A stretch of DNA of 64,000 nt from Bartonella sp. AU16XJBT (GTDB taxonomy: Bacteria; Pseudomonadota; Alphaproteobacteria; Rhizobiales; Rhizobiaceae). Position 1 is the stretch's first letter; each line of letters starts with the position of its first letter. The DNA lies in NCBI RefSeq assembly GCF_028618665.1, contig NZ_JAQITF010000003.1:1-64000 (forward strand), in the 5' to 3' direction. Positions 23,194 through 32,349 of this stretch are shown piece by piece. Position numbers and translations under genes: made by a program. The notes under the pieces are model-generated. The model worked only from the letters and a program-made list of their open reading frames with translations, was not told where the DNA came from and did no database searches.

Positions 23194-24501
23194 ATGAATA
23201 ACCAAACAACTTTAGATCCATATGATACAAGAAAACGTATTTTTGCTATCATATCCAGTGCATCAGGAAATCTGGTAGAATGGTATGACTTTTATGCTTA
23301 CTCTTTTGCATCGGTTTATTTTGCATCACAATTTTTTCCTGAAGATGAAGATATTGTTACACAACTGTTAAAAACTGCAGGAATCTTTTTTATTGGCTTT
23401 CTTATGCGTCCTATTGGAGCATGGCTCTTTGGCTTCATTGCTGACCGCTATGGACGTAAACGCTCAATGCTTATTTCTGTTTTTATGATGTGTGGAGGTT
23501 CTTTTCTCATTGCTATACTTCCCACCTATAAAACCTTAGGAATAACAGCAGCATTTCTTCTCCTTTTAGTCCGTATGTTTCAAGGACTTTCTGTTGGCGG
23601 TGAATATGGTACGGCAGCCACTTATATGAGCGAAGTTGCGCCCAAAAATCGTCGTGGGCTTTTTGCTTCTTTCCAATATGCAACAACGATCTCAGGTCAA
23701 CTTCTCGCGAGTTTTATAATATTTATTTTAGCCATTTACCTTAACGAAGATCAGTTAAAAGCGTGGGGATGGCGTATTCCTTTTGCCATTGGTGGCTTTG
23801 GAGCAATTGTTTCAATCTATCTACGCAGCTTGCTTCATGAAACAACAACCATCAAAAGTCGCTCTGAACAACACGCTGGTAGTCTTAAAGAACTTTTCCG
23901 CAATCATAAAAAAGCGTTCTTTTTGGTTGTTGGCTTTACAGCTGGCGGATCACTCACATTTTATACATATACCACTTACATGCAAAAATATCTGATCACA
24001 ACCACTGGTTTTGATAAACAAACCGCAACAACGATAATGACTGCCGCACTCTTTATTTTTGTGTTATTTCAACCCCTTTTAGGTGCCTTCGCCGACAAAG
24101 TTGGAGCACGATTTTCACTCATCAGTTGGAGTGTCTTATCCATTATCTGCACCATTCCTGTCCTTAAAATGATTGGAAATACCCATAACGCATGGACAGC
24201 ACTCTTCATCATTATTGGCATACTCTGTATTATGAGTTTTTATACGTCCATCGCCGGTATCATAAAAGCAGAATTGTTTCCCGCTTCAATCCGAGCAATT
24301 GGTGTTGGATTTGCTTTTGCCATCGGGAATGCACTCTTTGGCGGTTCTGCTGAATATGTAGCGCTTGGATTAAAAAATATGGGATACGAATCTGTTTTCT
24401 TTTTTTACATCGTTGGAATGATGATCATTGCCCTCATCTCCATTCTCATGATGCCCGATATCGATAAAGGGGGATATCTCGATAAAGACAAACTTCATTA
24501 A
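23194..24501 (+). CDS. MFS permease, MHS family, copy 2
   Basis: A 435-residue paralogue of copies 1 and 3, collinear over its whole length, with SGNLVEWYDFYAYS, GFIADRYGRKRSM and RMFQGLSVGGEYG. AAGGGGAATACTTC before ATG is a good ribosome site. Differences from copy 1 lie mainly in the N-terminal tail, the loop after TRS... in the centre, and C-terminal TM segments, where substrate choice may differ. It has its own terminator and a long upstream gap, so it is likely a separate transcription unit. Confidence 0.9.
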   Translation: MNNQTTLDPYDTRKRIFAIISSASGNLVEWYDFYAYSFASVYFASQFFPEDEDIVTQLLKTAGIFFIGFLMRPIGAWLFGFIADRYGRKRSMLISVFMMCGGSFLIAILPTYKTLGITAAFLLLLVRMFQGLSVGGEYGTAATYMSEVAPKNRRGLFASFQYATTISGQLLASFIIFILAIYLNEDQLKAWGWRIPFAIGGFGAIVSIYLRSLLHETTTIKSRSEQHAGSLKELFRNHKKAFFLVVGFTAGGSLTFYTYTTYMQKYLITTTGFDKQTATTIMTAALFIFVLFQPLLGAFADKVGARFSLISWSVLSIICTIPVLKMIGNTHNAWTALFIIIGILCIMSFYTSIAGIIKAELFPASIRAIGVGFAFAIGNALFGGSAEYVALGLKNMGYESVFFFYIVGMMIIALISILMMPDIDKGGYLDKDKLH

Positions 24502-24517
24502 ACTTATTTACTGGATC

Positions 24518-24544
24518 AAAAAGCCCAAGAAATTGGGCTTTTTT
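24518..24544 (+). terminator. Rho-independent terminator after MHS copy 2
   Basis: Perfect 11-base arms with core GCCCAA/TTGGGC, a GAAA loop and a T6 tail. The core and loop are identical to the terminator after copy 3. Confidence 0.93.
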
Positions 24545-25163
24545 ATAATTATTTACCCAAAAACTTAATTTTTTATATTATAAAATCTATTTCATTATCT
24601 TACTCTCAATAAGGAAAAGTTATCGAACACTTTCTATGATCTTCAGGTAATCATTTTCATAACATATTGAGTTATAATTGTTGTTTATCGTTTTGTATAT
24701 CAAATAAAAAACCTAAATACCGCAAGATTTTCTCATTTCTACCCTTTTTCCCACCCTCACAACGATACCTCTTGCAACGCATAAGAAGAATTAGTCTATG
24801 GGTAAAAATTATTTTAATAAATTAATAAAATCGCATATTTATGAATTATTTAAATTAAAAATTGAATTTATTTTTATAAATAATTTATAAGTGATAATTT
24901 ATAATAATAAAGTCGGATTATTAATACAATAAAATTTCATTAACTCTTCTTAAAATAACTTTAATATTTATTTTATACATTGTTAAATATGATTTACAAC
25001 ATTAATAAAACTCTTTATACTATATAATAAATAGATAAAATTTACAAAATATTATTTTAAATATTTTTCATAAAAAATAACCATTATACAATTGAATTTT
25101 TCTGGAAATCGTAAAAAATTAAGTCTAGAAAATATGGATATAAATCCAAAAGGGGAACAATTA
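24545..25163. other. 0.62 kb extremely AT-rich gap between MHS copies 2 and 3
   Basis: About 24790-25090 is nearly pure A and T. It presumably holds the promoter of copy 3, but no single -35/-10 pair stands out. No gene is seen. Confidence 0.5.
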
Positions 25164-26471
25164 ATGGAAAATGGAACAACTTCAGCATCACAGGATGCAA
25201 GAAAACGCGTTTTTGCTATTATAGCAAGCGCATCCGGAAATCTCGTAGAATGGTATGATTTTTACGTTTACTCATTTGCATCGATTTATTTTGCATCACA
25301 ATTTTTTCCTTCAGATGGTGATACGATTACGCCATTGTTGAAAACTGCCGGTGTCTTTTTTATTGGCTTTCTTATGCGCCCTATTGGAGCTTGGTTTTTA
25401 GGATTTGTCGCCGATCGTTATGGACGTAAACGCTCAATGCTTGTATCCATTTTTATGATGTGTGGTGGCTCTTTTTTCATTGCCATACTTCCCACCTATG
25501 AAACATTGGGAATAACATCAGCAATCCTTCTCCTTTTAGCTCGGATGATGCAAGGACTTTCAGCGGGGGGAGAATATGGTACAGCAGCCACTTACATGAG
25601 TGAAGTTGCCCTCAAAAAGCATCGCGGGCTTTTTGCTTCTTTCCAATCAGCCACCCTTATTACAGGTCAGCTTCTTGCCAGCTTTATTATATTTATTCTA
25701 GCCTCTTATCTCTCTGAAGATCAGTTAAAAGCATGGGGATGGCGTATTCCTTTTGTGATTGGTGGATGTGGAGCACTCATTGCGATTTATCTACGTCGTT
25801 CGCTCCACGAAACGACCACGAAAGAAAGCCGCTCTCACAAACACTCTGGTAGTCTTAAGGAACTTCTCACCAAACATACAAAAGCCGTTGTCGTAATTGC
25901 CTGCTTTGCATCAGGAGGATCACTCACATTTTACACCTTTACGACTTATATGCAGAAATATTTGATCACAACCACCGGCTTTGATAAACATACCGCCACA
26001 ACGATTATGACGGCTGTACTATTTATCTTCATCCTCTTCCAACCCATAGCGGGTATCATCGCCGATAAAATTGGAACAAAAACTTTACTCATCATTTGGA
26101 GTATACTCTCTGCCATCTTTACCTTTCCTGGACTCTGGATAATCGGGAATACCCATAGTATATGGATTGCTGTATGCGTTATTATTGGCTTGCTCTTCAT
26201 TATGAGCATGTATACATCCATCTCTGGTGTCGTAAAATCAGCCATGTTTCCCTCTTCCATACGTGCATTAGGCGTTAGCATCTCTCATGCCATTGGTAAC
26301 GCCTTATTTGGGGGTTCTGCTGAATACGTTGCGCTTGGATTAAAAAAGTATGGTCATGAATCACTGTTTTATTTTTATATAACCGTCGTGATGATCATGA
26401 CTTTCATTGCGCTTCTCTTTGTCCCGAGTATGCGTAAAGGAGGCTACCTCCAAGACGATGAAAAACATTAA
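25164..26471 (+). CDS. MFS permease, MHS family, copy 3
   Basis: The third paralogue, 435 residues from ATG 25164 (MENGTTSA), which has AAAAGGGGAACAATTA just before it. An in-frame extension to 25092 is rejected because it lacks a ribosome site and breaks the common length. It carries SGNLVEWYDFYVYS and GFVADRYGRKRSM; the fold motif reads RMMQGLSAGGEYG. Tandem position, equal length and shared terminator sequence point to repeated local duplication. Confidence 0.9.
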   Translation: MENGTTSASQDARKRVFAIIASASGNLVEWYDFYVYSFASIYFASQFFPSDGDTITPLLKTAGVFFIGFLMRPIGAWFLGFVADRYGRKRSMLVSIFMMCGGSFFIAILPTYETLGITSAILLLLARMMQGLSAGGEYGTAATYMSEVALKKHRGLFASFQSATLITGQLLASFIIFILASYLSEDQLKAWGWRIPFVIGGCGALIAIYLRRSLHETTTKESRSHKHSGSLKELLTKHTKAVVVIACFASGGSLTFYTFTTYMQKYLITTTGFDKHTATTIMTAVLFIFILFQPIAGIIADKIGTKTLLIIWSILSAIFTFPGLWIIGNTHSIWIAVCVIIGLLFIMSMYTSISGVVKSAMFPSSIRALGVSISHAIGNALFGGSAEYVALGLKKYGHESLFYFYITVVMIMTFIALLFVPSMRKGGYLQDDEKH

Positions 26472-26485
26472 CGCCCTCTATAAAC

Positions 26486-26513
26486 AAAAAAGCCCAAGAA
26501 ATTGGGCTTTTTT
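26486..26513. terminator. Terminator after MHS copy 3, shared with the DUF2853 gene
   Basis: Perfect 12-base arms, a GAAA loop, A6 before and T6 after, so it can serve both converging genes. Confidence 0.92.
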
Positions 26514-26538
26514 ATCATTATCACAAATTTAATATTGT

Positions 26539-26844
26539 TTAAATTTTATGAAGTGCATTGAGTTGCTTAGCAACTAAATAATAAAAAGTTATACGACTTT
26601 TTCGACGCTCTCCAGCCATCATCTCTGCAACTTTTGAAACCGCCATTTTAGCACTCTGCTCATCAGCTTCTAAAACATCTTGAACCCATTTTTCAACACG
26701 TTCTAACTCTTTTGGATCTGATGTCGCAACAAGTGCTGCATCCTGCTTTTTCATCACCAAAGCTAAACGATGCTCAAGTCGTTCAACGGCTGCTGCATCG
26801 GGGTTTGAATCATATACTTTAATATCTGCTAGATTATTTGTCAT
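26539..26844 (-). CDS. DUF2853 family protein
   Basis: A 101-residue soluble, helix-rich protein. The pattern ADIKVYD...AAAVERLEHRL...DPKELERVEKW...ERRKSRITFYYLVAKQLNAL resembles the small DUF2853 family of alphaproteobacteria and others. The function is unknown. It converges on MHS copy 3 and its start faces the tmRNA gene. The family call is by recognition only. Confidence 0.72.
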   Translation of the reverse strand: MTNNLADIKVYDSNPDAAAVERLEHRLALVMKKQDAALVATSDPKELERVEKWVQDVLEADEQSAKMAVSKVAEMMAGERRKSRITFYYLVAKQLNALHKI

Positions 26845-26964
26845 TTTACATCATCTCCTCTCCAAAAATGAGCGGCTATACTTTACAGCCGCCTCATATA
26901 GCTTCATAAATAATTAGAGGATTAAAAATATTAACAACCCCCCCTTTTCCTAAGACTGTTCTTC

Positions 26965-27302
26965 ATCTATATTTAGAGAGCTGGCTTTCCAGCTATGGTA
27001 ATAAATGGACGGTGAAATAAACCTATTGGACCCGGGGGCGGTACCCGGCGCCTCCACCAAAATATAAGCAACAAAAATTATATTTTGGTGGGGGCGAAAT
27101 AGGATCGACAAGGGTGTAAATATCGCTCTTTTACTCGGCATTGTACCACCGTTATCGGGCTAAATGAGTAGTTGCAAATGACAACTATGCGGAAGCACGT
27201 CTCGCTGCTTAAGGTAGTGTGAATGCTTCAAATTGACTCTTAAACCGTCGCAGGTTTAAGCGGGGTTGGAAGGCACCTGGCAACAGAAGCCTTCACTTTT
27301 TA
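26965..27302 (+). ncRNA. ssrA: tmRNA, circularly permuted two-piece form
   Basis: The acceptor piece comes first, ending in GGCGCCTCCACCA with CCA at 27057-27059. A roughly 30-base AT hairpin loop (27060-27089) follows and is removed in the mature RNA. The coding piece then starts at 27090 with GGGGGCGAAATAGGATCGAC. GGGGGCG pairs with CGCCTCC to rebuild the acceptor stem. The tag frame at 27174-27212 reads ANDNYAEARLAA and a stop, the alphaproteobacterial-type degradation tag. The outer limits are approximate. The ClpX adaptor gene sspB lies directly downstream. Confidence 0.95.
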
Positions 27303-27467
27303 AAATGTTATTGATTGATCTTTGAGACATTATCAGACATTATTTTTCGTGTTTTTTCGATTCAAAGAGGTGCCTCGTAGACAAAATACTGCTCATTTTT
27401 AAATACATTCTCTTACACAATATCAATACGATCATTCTGCTACGTGAAATAAAAGGAATAAACTTCG

Positions 27468-28013
27468 ATGGTTAAAGATCAAATCCGTTACGATATTCTC
27501 GTTCAGGATGCGCTTCGTGGAGTTATCCGTAAAGTTTTATCGGAAGTTGCTAAAGCAGGACTTCCGGGAAATCATCATTTTTTTATAACTTTTTTTACAA
27601 ATGCCCCAGGCGTTAAAATTTCTCCTCGGCTAAAAAATCGCTATCCTGAGCAAATGACAATCGTCTTGCAACATCAGTTTAGAGATCTCAGTGTTTCAGA
27701 AACAGCCTTCGAAGTAACCCTCTCTTTCAGAGAAATTACCGAAAAACTAGTGATTCCTTTTACTTCCATTCAAGTCTTTTATGACCCTGTAGCAGCATTT
27801 GAAGCAGCATTTGATCTGCCCTCAAAACTTCCCTCTGGAGAAAGTGAAAATTCAGAAAATACCCCTTCTGCGCCCATGTCCCTATCAAACAAACAAAAAA
27901 AAGAAAATACACTCACAAAAGAACAAAATCTCAGTACCAATAAAGAACCTTCAAATAACGATACAAAACAAAGTGCTGATGTTGTCTCTTTAGATTCTTT
28001 TCGGAAAAAATAA
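27468..28013 (+). CDS. sspB: SspB-family ClpXP adaptor (alphaproteobacterial type)
   Basis: Binds ssrA-tagged proteins and delivers them to ClpXP. The N-terminal fold domain (residues 1-120, starting DQIRYDILVQDALRGV) matches the alphaproteobacterial SspB group. A low-complexity Asn/Lys/Ser linker follows, then the C-terminal DVVSLDSFRKK, which fits the short motif that docks on the ClpX N-domain. GGAATAAACTTCG precedes ATG. Its place directly after ssrA puts tag and tag reader together. Confidence 0.92.
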   Translation: MVKDQIRYDILVQDALRGVIRKVLSEVAKAGLPGNHHFFITFFTNAPGVKISPRLKNRYPEQMTIVLQHQFRDLSVSETAFEVTLSFREITEKLVIPFTSIQVFYDPVAAFEAAFDLPSKLPSGESENSENTPSAPMSLSNKQKKENTLTKEQNLSTNKEPSNNDTKQSADVVSLDSFRKK

Positions 28014-28021
28014 ATTTTCTC

Positions 28022-28204
28022 ATGACTGAACCGATAAATCTTCGCCAATTTCGAAAACAAAAAAAGCGTGCAGAAAAAGCGCTTCATGCTGAGGAGAATC
28101 GCTATCGTTTTGGACGAACAAAAACTGAAAAACTTTTCGAGCAACAAAAATCTTTCAAAATGCAAAAATTTCTTGATCAAAATCGTTTACGAAACGACGA
28201 ATAA
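28022..28204 (+). CDS. DUF4169 family small basic protein
   Basis: 60 residues, highly charged and helical, with INLRQFRKQKKRAEK and ENRYRFGRTKTEK as in DUF4169 proteins of alphaproteobacteria. The function is unknown. It starts nine bases after the sspB stop and is followed closely by the ribbon-helix-helix gene, so the three are likely one operon. Confidence 0.85.
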   Translation: MTEPINLRQFRKQKKRAEKALHAEENRYRFGRTKTEKLFEQQKSFKMQKFLDQNRLRNDE

Positions 28205-28216
28205 AGAGGCGGGGAA

Positions 28217-28468
28217 ATGAACGAACGTAATTCTATCGATTGGTCAAAAGTCACGCCACAAAAGATATCTGTTCGCGTTGATGGACACGCAACAAGTGTC
28301 TCTTTAGAACCGCCATTTTTAGATATTCTCAAAGATATAGCCCGCAAAAAAGGACAATCTTTAGCCTTTATTATCACTGATATTGATAGCCAAAGACCTC
28401 AACAAGTCAATCTTTCGGCCTCGTTACGCATTTACGCCCTTCAAAGTATTCTGACAAAACGTCTTTAA
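28217..28468 (+). CDS. Ribbon-helix-helix domain protein (RHH_4 type)
   Basis: An 83-residue putative DNA-binding protein; the beta-strand/helix region is KISVRVDGHATSVSLEPPFL plus the following helix. AGGCGGGGAA gives a strong ribosome site 12 bases after the DUF4169 stop. The target is unknown. The sspB-DUF4169-RHH grouping is, from memory, common in Rhizobiales. Confidence 0.8.
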   Translation: MNERNSIDWSKVTPQKISVRVDGHATSVSLEPPFLDILKDIARKKGQSLAFIITDIDSQRPQQVNLSASLRIYALQSILTKRL

Positions 28469-28579
28469 TACTTGCTTTTGTTTTAACATCTCTCGTTCAA
28501 TGAAGACTATTGTAGCTTTTAAAAGAAAAGTTTTTTAAACCTAGCACTTTAATGAAAAAAAGATTACAAAAAAGGTATA

Positions 28580-30916
28580 ATGAATAATTTTTCCGATCAC
28601 ATACCTTTCTTTGAAGAAGATGCCCCCCCAGACCATGATGAGAAACACTCTGGGATTTCTTCCCATGTTCTAAGAGAAAAAAAATCATATAACACAGACT
28701 ATTTAGGACAACTCAATCCAGAACAGCAACAAGCTGTTATAAATACTGAGGGACCTCTTTTAGTTCTTGCAGGTGCTGGTACTGGAAAAACACGCGTTTT
28801 AACAACCCGTATTTCTCATATTCTGCGCTCTGGGCTTTCCTCTCCTCAACAAATACTCGCTGTCACTTTCACCAACAAAGCAGCCCGTGAAATGAAAATA
28901 CGTATTGGTGAACTCATTGGTGAAGTTGTTGAAGGGATGCCGTGGCTTGGAACTTTTCATTCCACTGGTGCTAAAATTTTACGCCGCCATGCAGAGCTTG
29001 TTGATTTAAAAAGAAACTTTATAATTCTCGATAGCGATGATGTTCTTCGACTTTTAAAACAGCTTATTCAAGCTGAAGGCTTAGACGATAAGCGTTGGCC
29101 TGCACGAAATCTTGCCATGATGATTGATTCTTGGAAAAATCAAGGGCTTTCACCAGAACATATCTCAAAAAGTGATGCGCATTCCTTTGGCAACGGTATG
29201 GGACGCGAACTTTATCGCAGTTATCAAAATCGATTAAAAGATCTTAATGCTTGTGATTTTGGCGATCTTCTGCTTCATTCTATCTCTATCTTCCAACACA
29301 ATCCAGATATTCTTCGCGAATATCATTCTCAATTTCGCTATATTCTTGTCGATGAATATCAAGATACAAATACAGCACAATATCTTTGGCTTCGCCTTTT
29401 GGCACAACATCCTCAAGGTCAAAATGTTAATCTTTGTTGTGTTGGCGATGATGATCAATCCATTTATGGATGGCGTGGTGCAAAAGTCGAGAACATATTA
29501 CGATTTGAAAAAGATTTTCCTTCTGCCAAAATTATTCGTCTAGAACGCAATTATCGCTCAACATCCCATATTCTTAAAGCCGCCTCCCATCTGATTGCTC
29601 ATAATGAAGAAAGACTGGGCAAAGTCCTTTTTTCTGCTCAAATAAAGAGTGAGGAAGAAAAAGTAAAAATTCATTCAGCATGGGATTCGACAGAAGAAGC
29701 GCGAGCAATCGGAGAAGAAATCGAGCGCGCCCAACAAAGCGGTCATGCATTAAATCATATGGCTATATTGGTACGTGCATCATTTCAAATGCGTGAATTT
29801 GAAGATCGCTTTGTAACGCTTGGCCTTAACTATCGCGTCATTGGTGGTCCTCGTTTTTATGAGCGAATGGAAATACGTGATGCCATGGCTTATTTACGCG
29901 TTGTTGTCCACCCTGCTGATGATTTAGCTTTTGAGCGTATTATTAATACACCTAAACGCGGCATAGGCGATGCAACCCTGCGCATTCTTTATGAGAGTGC
30001 GCGCGCACGTGCTGTTTCTCTTTTTTCCGCTGCCGCTGATATCATTGAAACAGACGAGTTAAAACCTAAAGCACGCAGTGCTTTACGAAGCCTCATTGAA
30101 AACTTCCGCCGCTGGCAAAATATGCTGCAATGCACTCCTCACAGAGAGCTTGCCGAGATCATTCTTGATGATTCTGGTTATACAACCATGTGGTTAGAAG
30201 ATCGCTCACCAGAAGCGCCCACACGACTAGAGAACCTTAAAGAAATGATCCGTTCCATGGAACAATTTGAAAATCTTCAAAGCTTTTTAGAACATGTTGC
30301 ACTGGTTATGGAAACGGAAAATAATGAAAACATGGATGCCGTCAACATCATGACACTTCATTCCGCTAAAGGGCTTGAATTTGAAACAGTTTTTCTTCCA
30401 GGTTGGGAAGAAGGACTCTTTCCCCATCAGCGCTCATTAGATGAAGGTGGACGTTCAGGGTTAGAAGAAGAACGGCGTCTTGCTTATGTGGGGCTTACAA
30501 GAGCAAAAAAATATCTGCATATATGGTTTGTATCCAACCGCAGAGTTCACGGACTTTGGCAACCTGCTCTTCCTTCCCGTTTTCTAGATGAATTACCAGC
30601 AGAACATGTAGAAGCCGTAGCCATGGACACATCTTATGGTGGTTATGGAAAATACTCCTTTCAACATCAAGACTCCTTTTATAATGACTATGCAACACCA
30701 AGACAAAAACGTGCACAAAAAAACAAAAATATTGAAGGCAAAGTTATCGCTCAATCAGTCTCTGACGCACCATCAAATTTTGCAATCAATGATCGAATTT
30801 TTCATATAAAGTTCGGTTATGGTCATATCACTGCAATAGATGATCATAAATTGACAATAATGTTTGAAAAAGCTGGAGAAAAGCGTGTACTGGATAATTT
30901 TGTAGACAAAGCTTAA
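28580..30916 (+). CDS. uvrD: UvrD/PcrA/Rep-type DNA helicase (SF1A)
   Basis: A 778-residue 3'-5' helicase for nucleotide excision and mismatch repair. Walker A GAGTGKTRVL is near residue 65, motif II LVDEYQDTN, motif III GDDDQSIYGWRGA, motif V MTLHSAKGLEF and motif VI YVGLTRAKK. The C-terminal tail ends in a Tudor-like region (DRIFHIKFGYGHI) that in PcrA-type proteins contacts RNA polymerase. It is followed by a convergent broken gene. Confidence 0.93.
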   Translation: MNNFSDHIPFFEEDAPPDHDEKHSGISSHVLREKKSYNTDYLGQLNPEQQQAVINTEGPLLVLAGAGTGKTRVLTTRISHILRSGLSSPQQILAVTFTNKAAREMKIRIGELIGEVVEGMPWLGTFHSTGAKILRRHAELVDLKRNFIILDSDDVLRLLKQLIQAEGLDDKRWPARNLAMMIDSWKNQGLSPEHISKSDAHSFGNGMGRELYRSYQNRLKDLNACDFGDLLLHSISIFQHNPDILREYHSQFRYILVDEYQDTNTAQYLWLRLLAQHPQGQNVNLCCVGDDDQSIYGWRGAKVENILRFEKDFPSAKIIRLERNYRSTSHILKAASHLIAHNEERLGKVLFSAQIKSEEEKVKIHSAWDSTEEARAIGEEIERAQQSGHALNHMAILVRASFQMREFEDRFVTLGLNYRVIGGPRFYERMEIRDAMAYLRVVVHPADDLAFERIINTPKRGIGDATLRILYESARARAVSLFSAAADIIETDELKPKARSALRSLIENFRRWQNMLQCTPHRELAEIILDDSGYTTMWLEDRSPEAPTRLENLKEMIRSMEQFENLQSFLEHVALVMETENNENMDAVNIMTLHSAKGLEFETVFLPGWEEGLFPHQRSLDEGGRSGLEEERRLAYVGLTRAKKYLHIWFVSNRRVHGLWQPALPSRFLDELPAEHVEAVAMDTSYGGYGKYSFQHQDSFYNDYATPRQKRAQKNKNIEGKVIAQSVSDAPSNFAINDRIFHIKFGYGHITAIDDHKLTIMFEKAGEKRVLDNFVDKA

Positions 30917-30958
30917 CGAAAAAAACCACAATCAGTTTTTTCAAAAGACCACTTTATT

Positions 30959-31599
30959 TTATTCTGAATGTCCTTTCCATTTGCGAACAAAAGCTTCAAT
31001 GGGTAAATTTTGCATATCAGGCAATGCGTTGTGAATTTTATCAAGCGGCCAATCCCACCAAGCCATATCTAAAAGATCTTCTATCAGATGAGTGGAAAAA
31101 CGCATCCGCAAGCGTTTAGCCGGAACTCCAACAACAATCGTATAAGGCATCACATTTTTTGTTATAACAGCATTAGCTCCAATAACTGCCCCATGTCCCA
31201 CTGTTATCCCAGGCATAATAACCGCTCCGTGCCCAATCCACACATCATGCCCAATGATAACGCGTTTTGCACAACGCCTTTCACGAAAAGAACGATCGAG
31301 TGCTCTATAACGAAAATATTCGTTTGGACGATAGGTTATTTTATGCGTTGAAATGCGCTCCATGGGATGCTCCAATGCATTCATCCGTACATGAGATGCA
31401 ATAGAACAAAAACGCCCAATATCGCTATAAATAGCCTCACTGTTACGTTCTAAATAAGAAAAATCCCCAACGGTTACATCCCGAAAATCACCCGCTCATT
31501 AATTTCCACATAGCGCCCTAATTTACAACCATGCAGCCGTGCCGTCGTATGAATACGCGGTTTACTTTCATGGAATCGAAGATCATTCTCAATATTCAT
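30959..31599 (-). pseudogene. Left-handed beta-helix (hexapeptide) acyltransferase, frameshifted
   Basis: Two frames together make one protein of about 212 codons. ATG 31599 runs 41 codons (PRIHTTARLHGCKLGRYVE...) to TAA 31474. The next frame continues from about 31485 (DVTVGDFSYLERN) to the stop at 30959, with hexapeptide repeats and VIIGHDVWIGHGAVIMPG. The whole resembles the transferase hexapeptide family found with phosphonate-utilisation genes (HPMER, WWDWPLDKI and LPIEAFVRKW are shared features). Loss of one base near 31480-31485 explains the break. A sequencing error is possible. No phn genes are nearby. Confidence 0.8.
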
Positions 31600-31737
31600 A
31601 TTGCCTTCCATCAATTGTTTCATCAAGAAATATGGAAAGACATACCAACCAAACCCATAAAATCAACCGTGAAACAAACATTGCAAAAGAAATCAGCCAA
31701 TGCTAGAATTTTTTGGCACTTTTAAGAGAGAAAAGCG

Positions 31738-32319
31738 ATGAAAAATGTAATCCGCATCTTCAGCCTAACAGTTATATTTCTTGGGGGGATTTTTATTTAT
31801 GATACATTGATAAATAAGCCTTTAGGTGATGACTTCACTCTCACCGATTCAAATGGACAAACTGTTACCCAAGCTGATGTTCGCAGTAAGCCTTCAATTA
31901 TTTTCTTCGGTTTTACGATGTGCCCTGAAATCTGTCCTACGACATTGATGAATCTTGATCGATGGCTTACAGCCCTTGGAACTGAGAGTGATAAATTAGG
32001 AAAATGGTTCGTGACTGTTGATCCTGAACGAGACACACCGGAAATACTTCATGAATATCTCAGTAATTTTTCCAATAAAATTGTTGGCATTAGTGGAGAT
32101 CCTGAAAAAGTTCATAAAATGGTCAATTCTTTCAACATCGTTGCTGAAAAAATGCCTGGGACAGATGGAAACTATACTTACGACCATACGGCAGCAATTT
32201 TTTTACTCAAAAAAGGTGGGAAGTTAGCAGGTGTTATCCGTTATGAACCCAAAGAAGACGATAATGAATTAAAAGACGAAATCGCCATTGAACGACTCAA
32301 AAAACTTGTCTCAAACTAA
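31738..32319 (+). CDS. SCO1/SenC family copper protein
   Basis: A 193-residue membrane-anchored thioredoxin-fold protein that delivers copper to, or reduces, the CuA site of cytochrome c oxidase. It has an N-terminal TM anchor (residues 5-22) and the copper ligands CPEIC in FTMCPEICPTT, plus the third ligand His in YDHTAAIF. All three ligands are present. GAGAGAAAAGCG precedes ATG. It reads in the same direction as prmA, 30 bases apart. Confidence 0.93.
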   Translation: MKNVIRIFSLTVIFLGGIFIYDTLINKPLGDDFTLTDSNGQTVTQADVRSKPSIIFFGFTMCPEICPTTLMNLDRWLTALGTESDKLGKWFVTVDPERDTPEILHEYLSNFSNKIVGISGDPEKVHKMVNSFNIVAEKMPGTDGNYTYDHTAAIFLLKKGGKLAGVIRYEPKEDDNELKDEIAIERLKKLVSN

Positions 32320-32349
32320 ATAAAAAGCTGATTATAAAGAAAGAACAAG

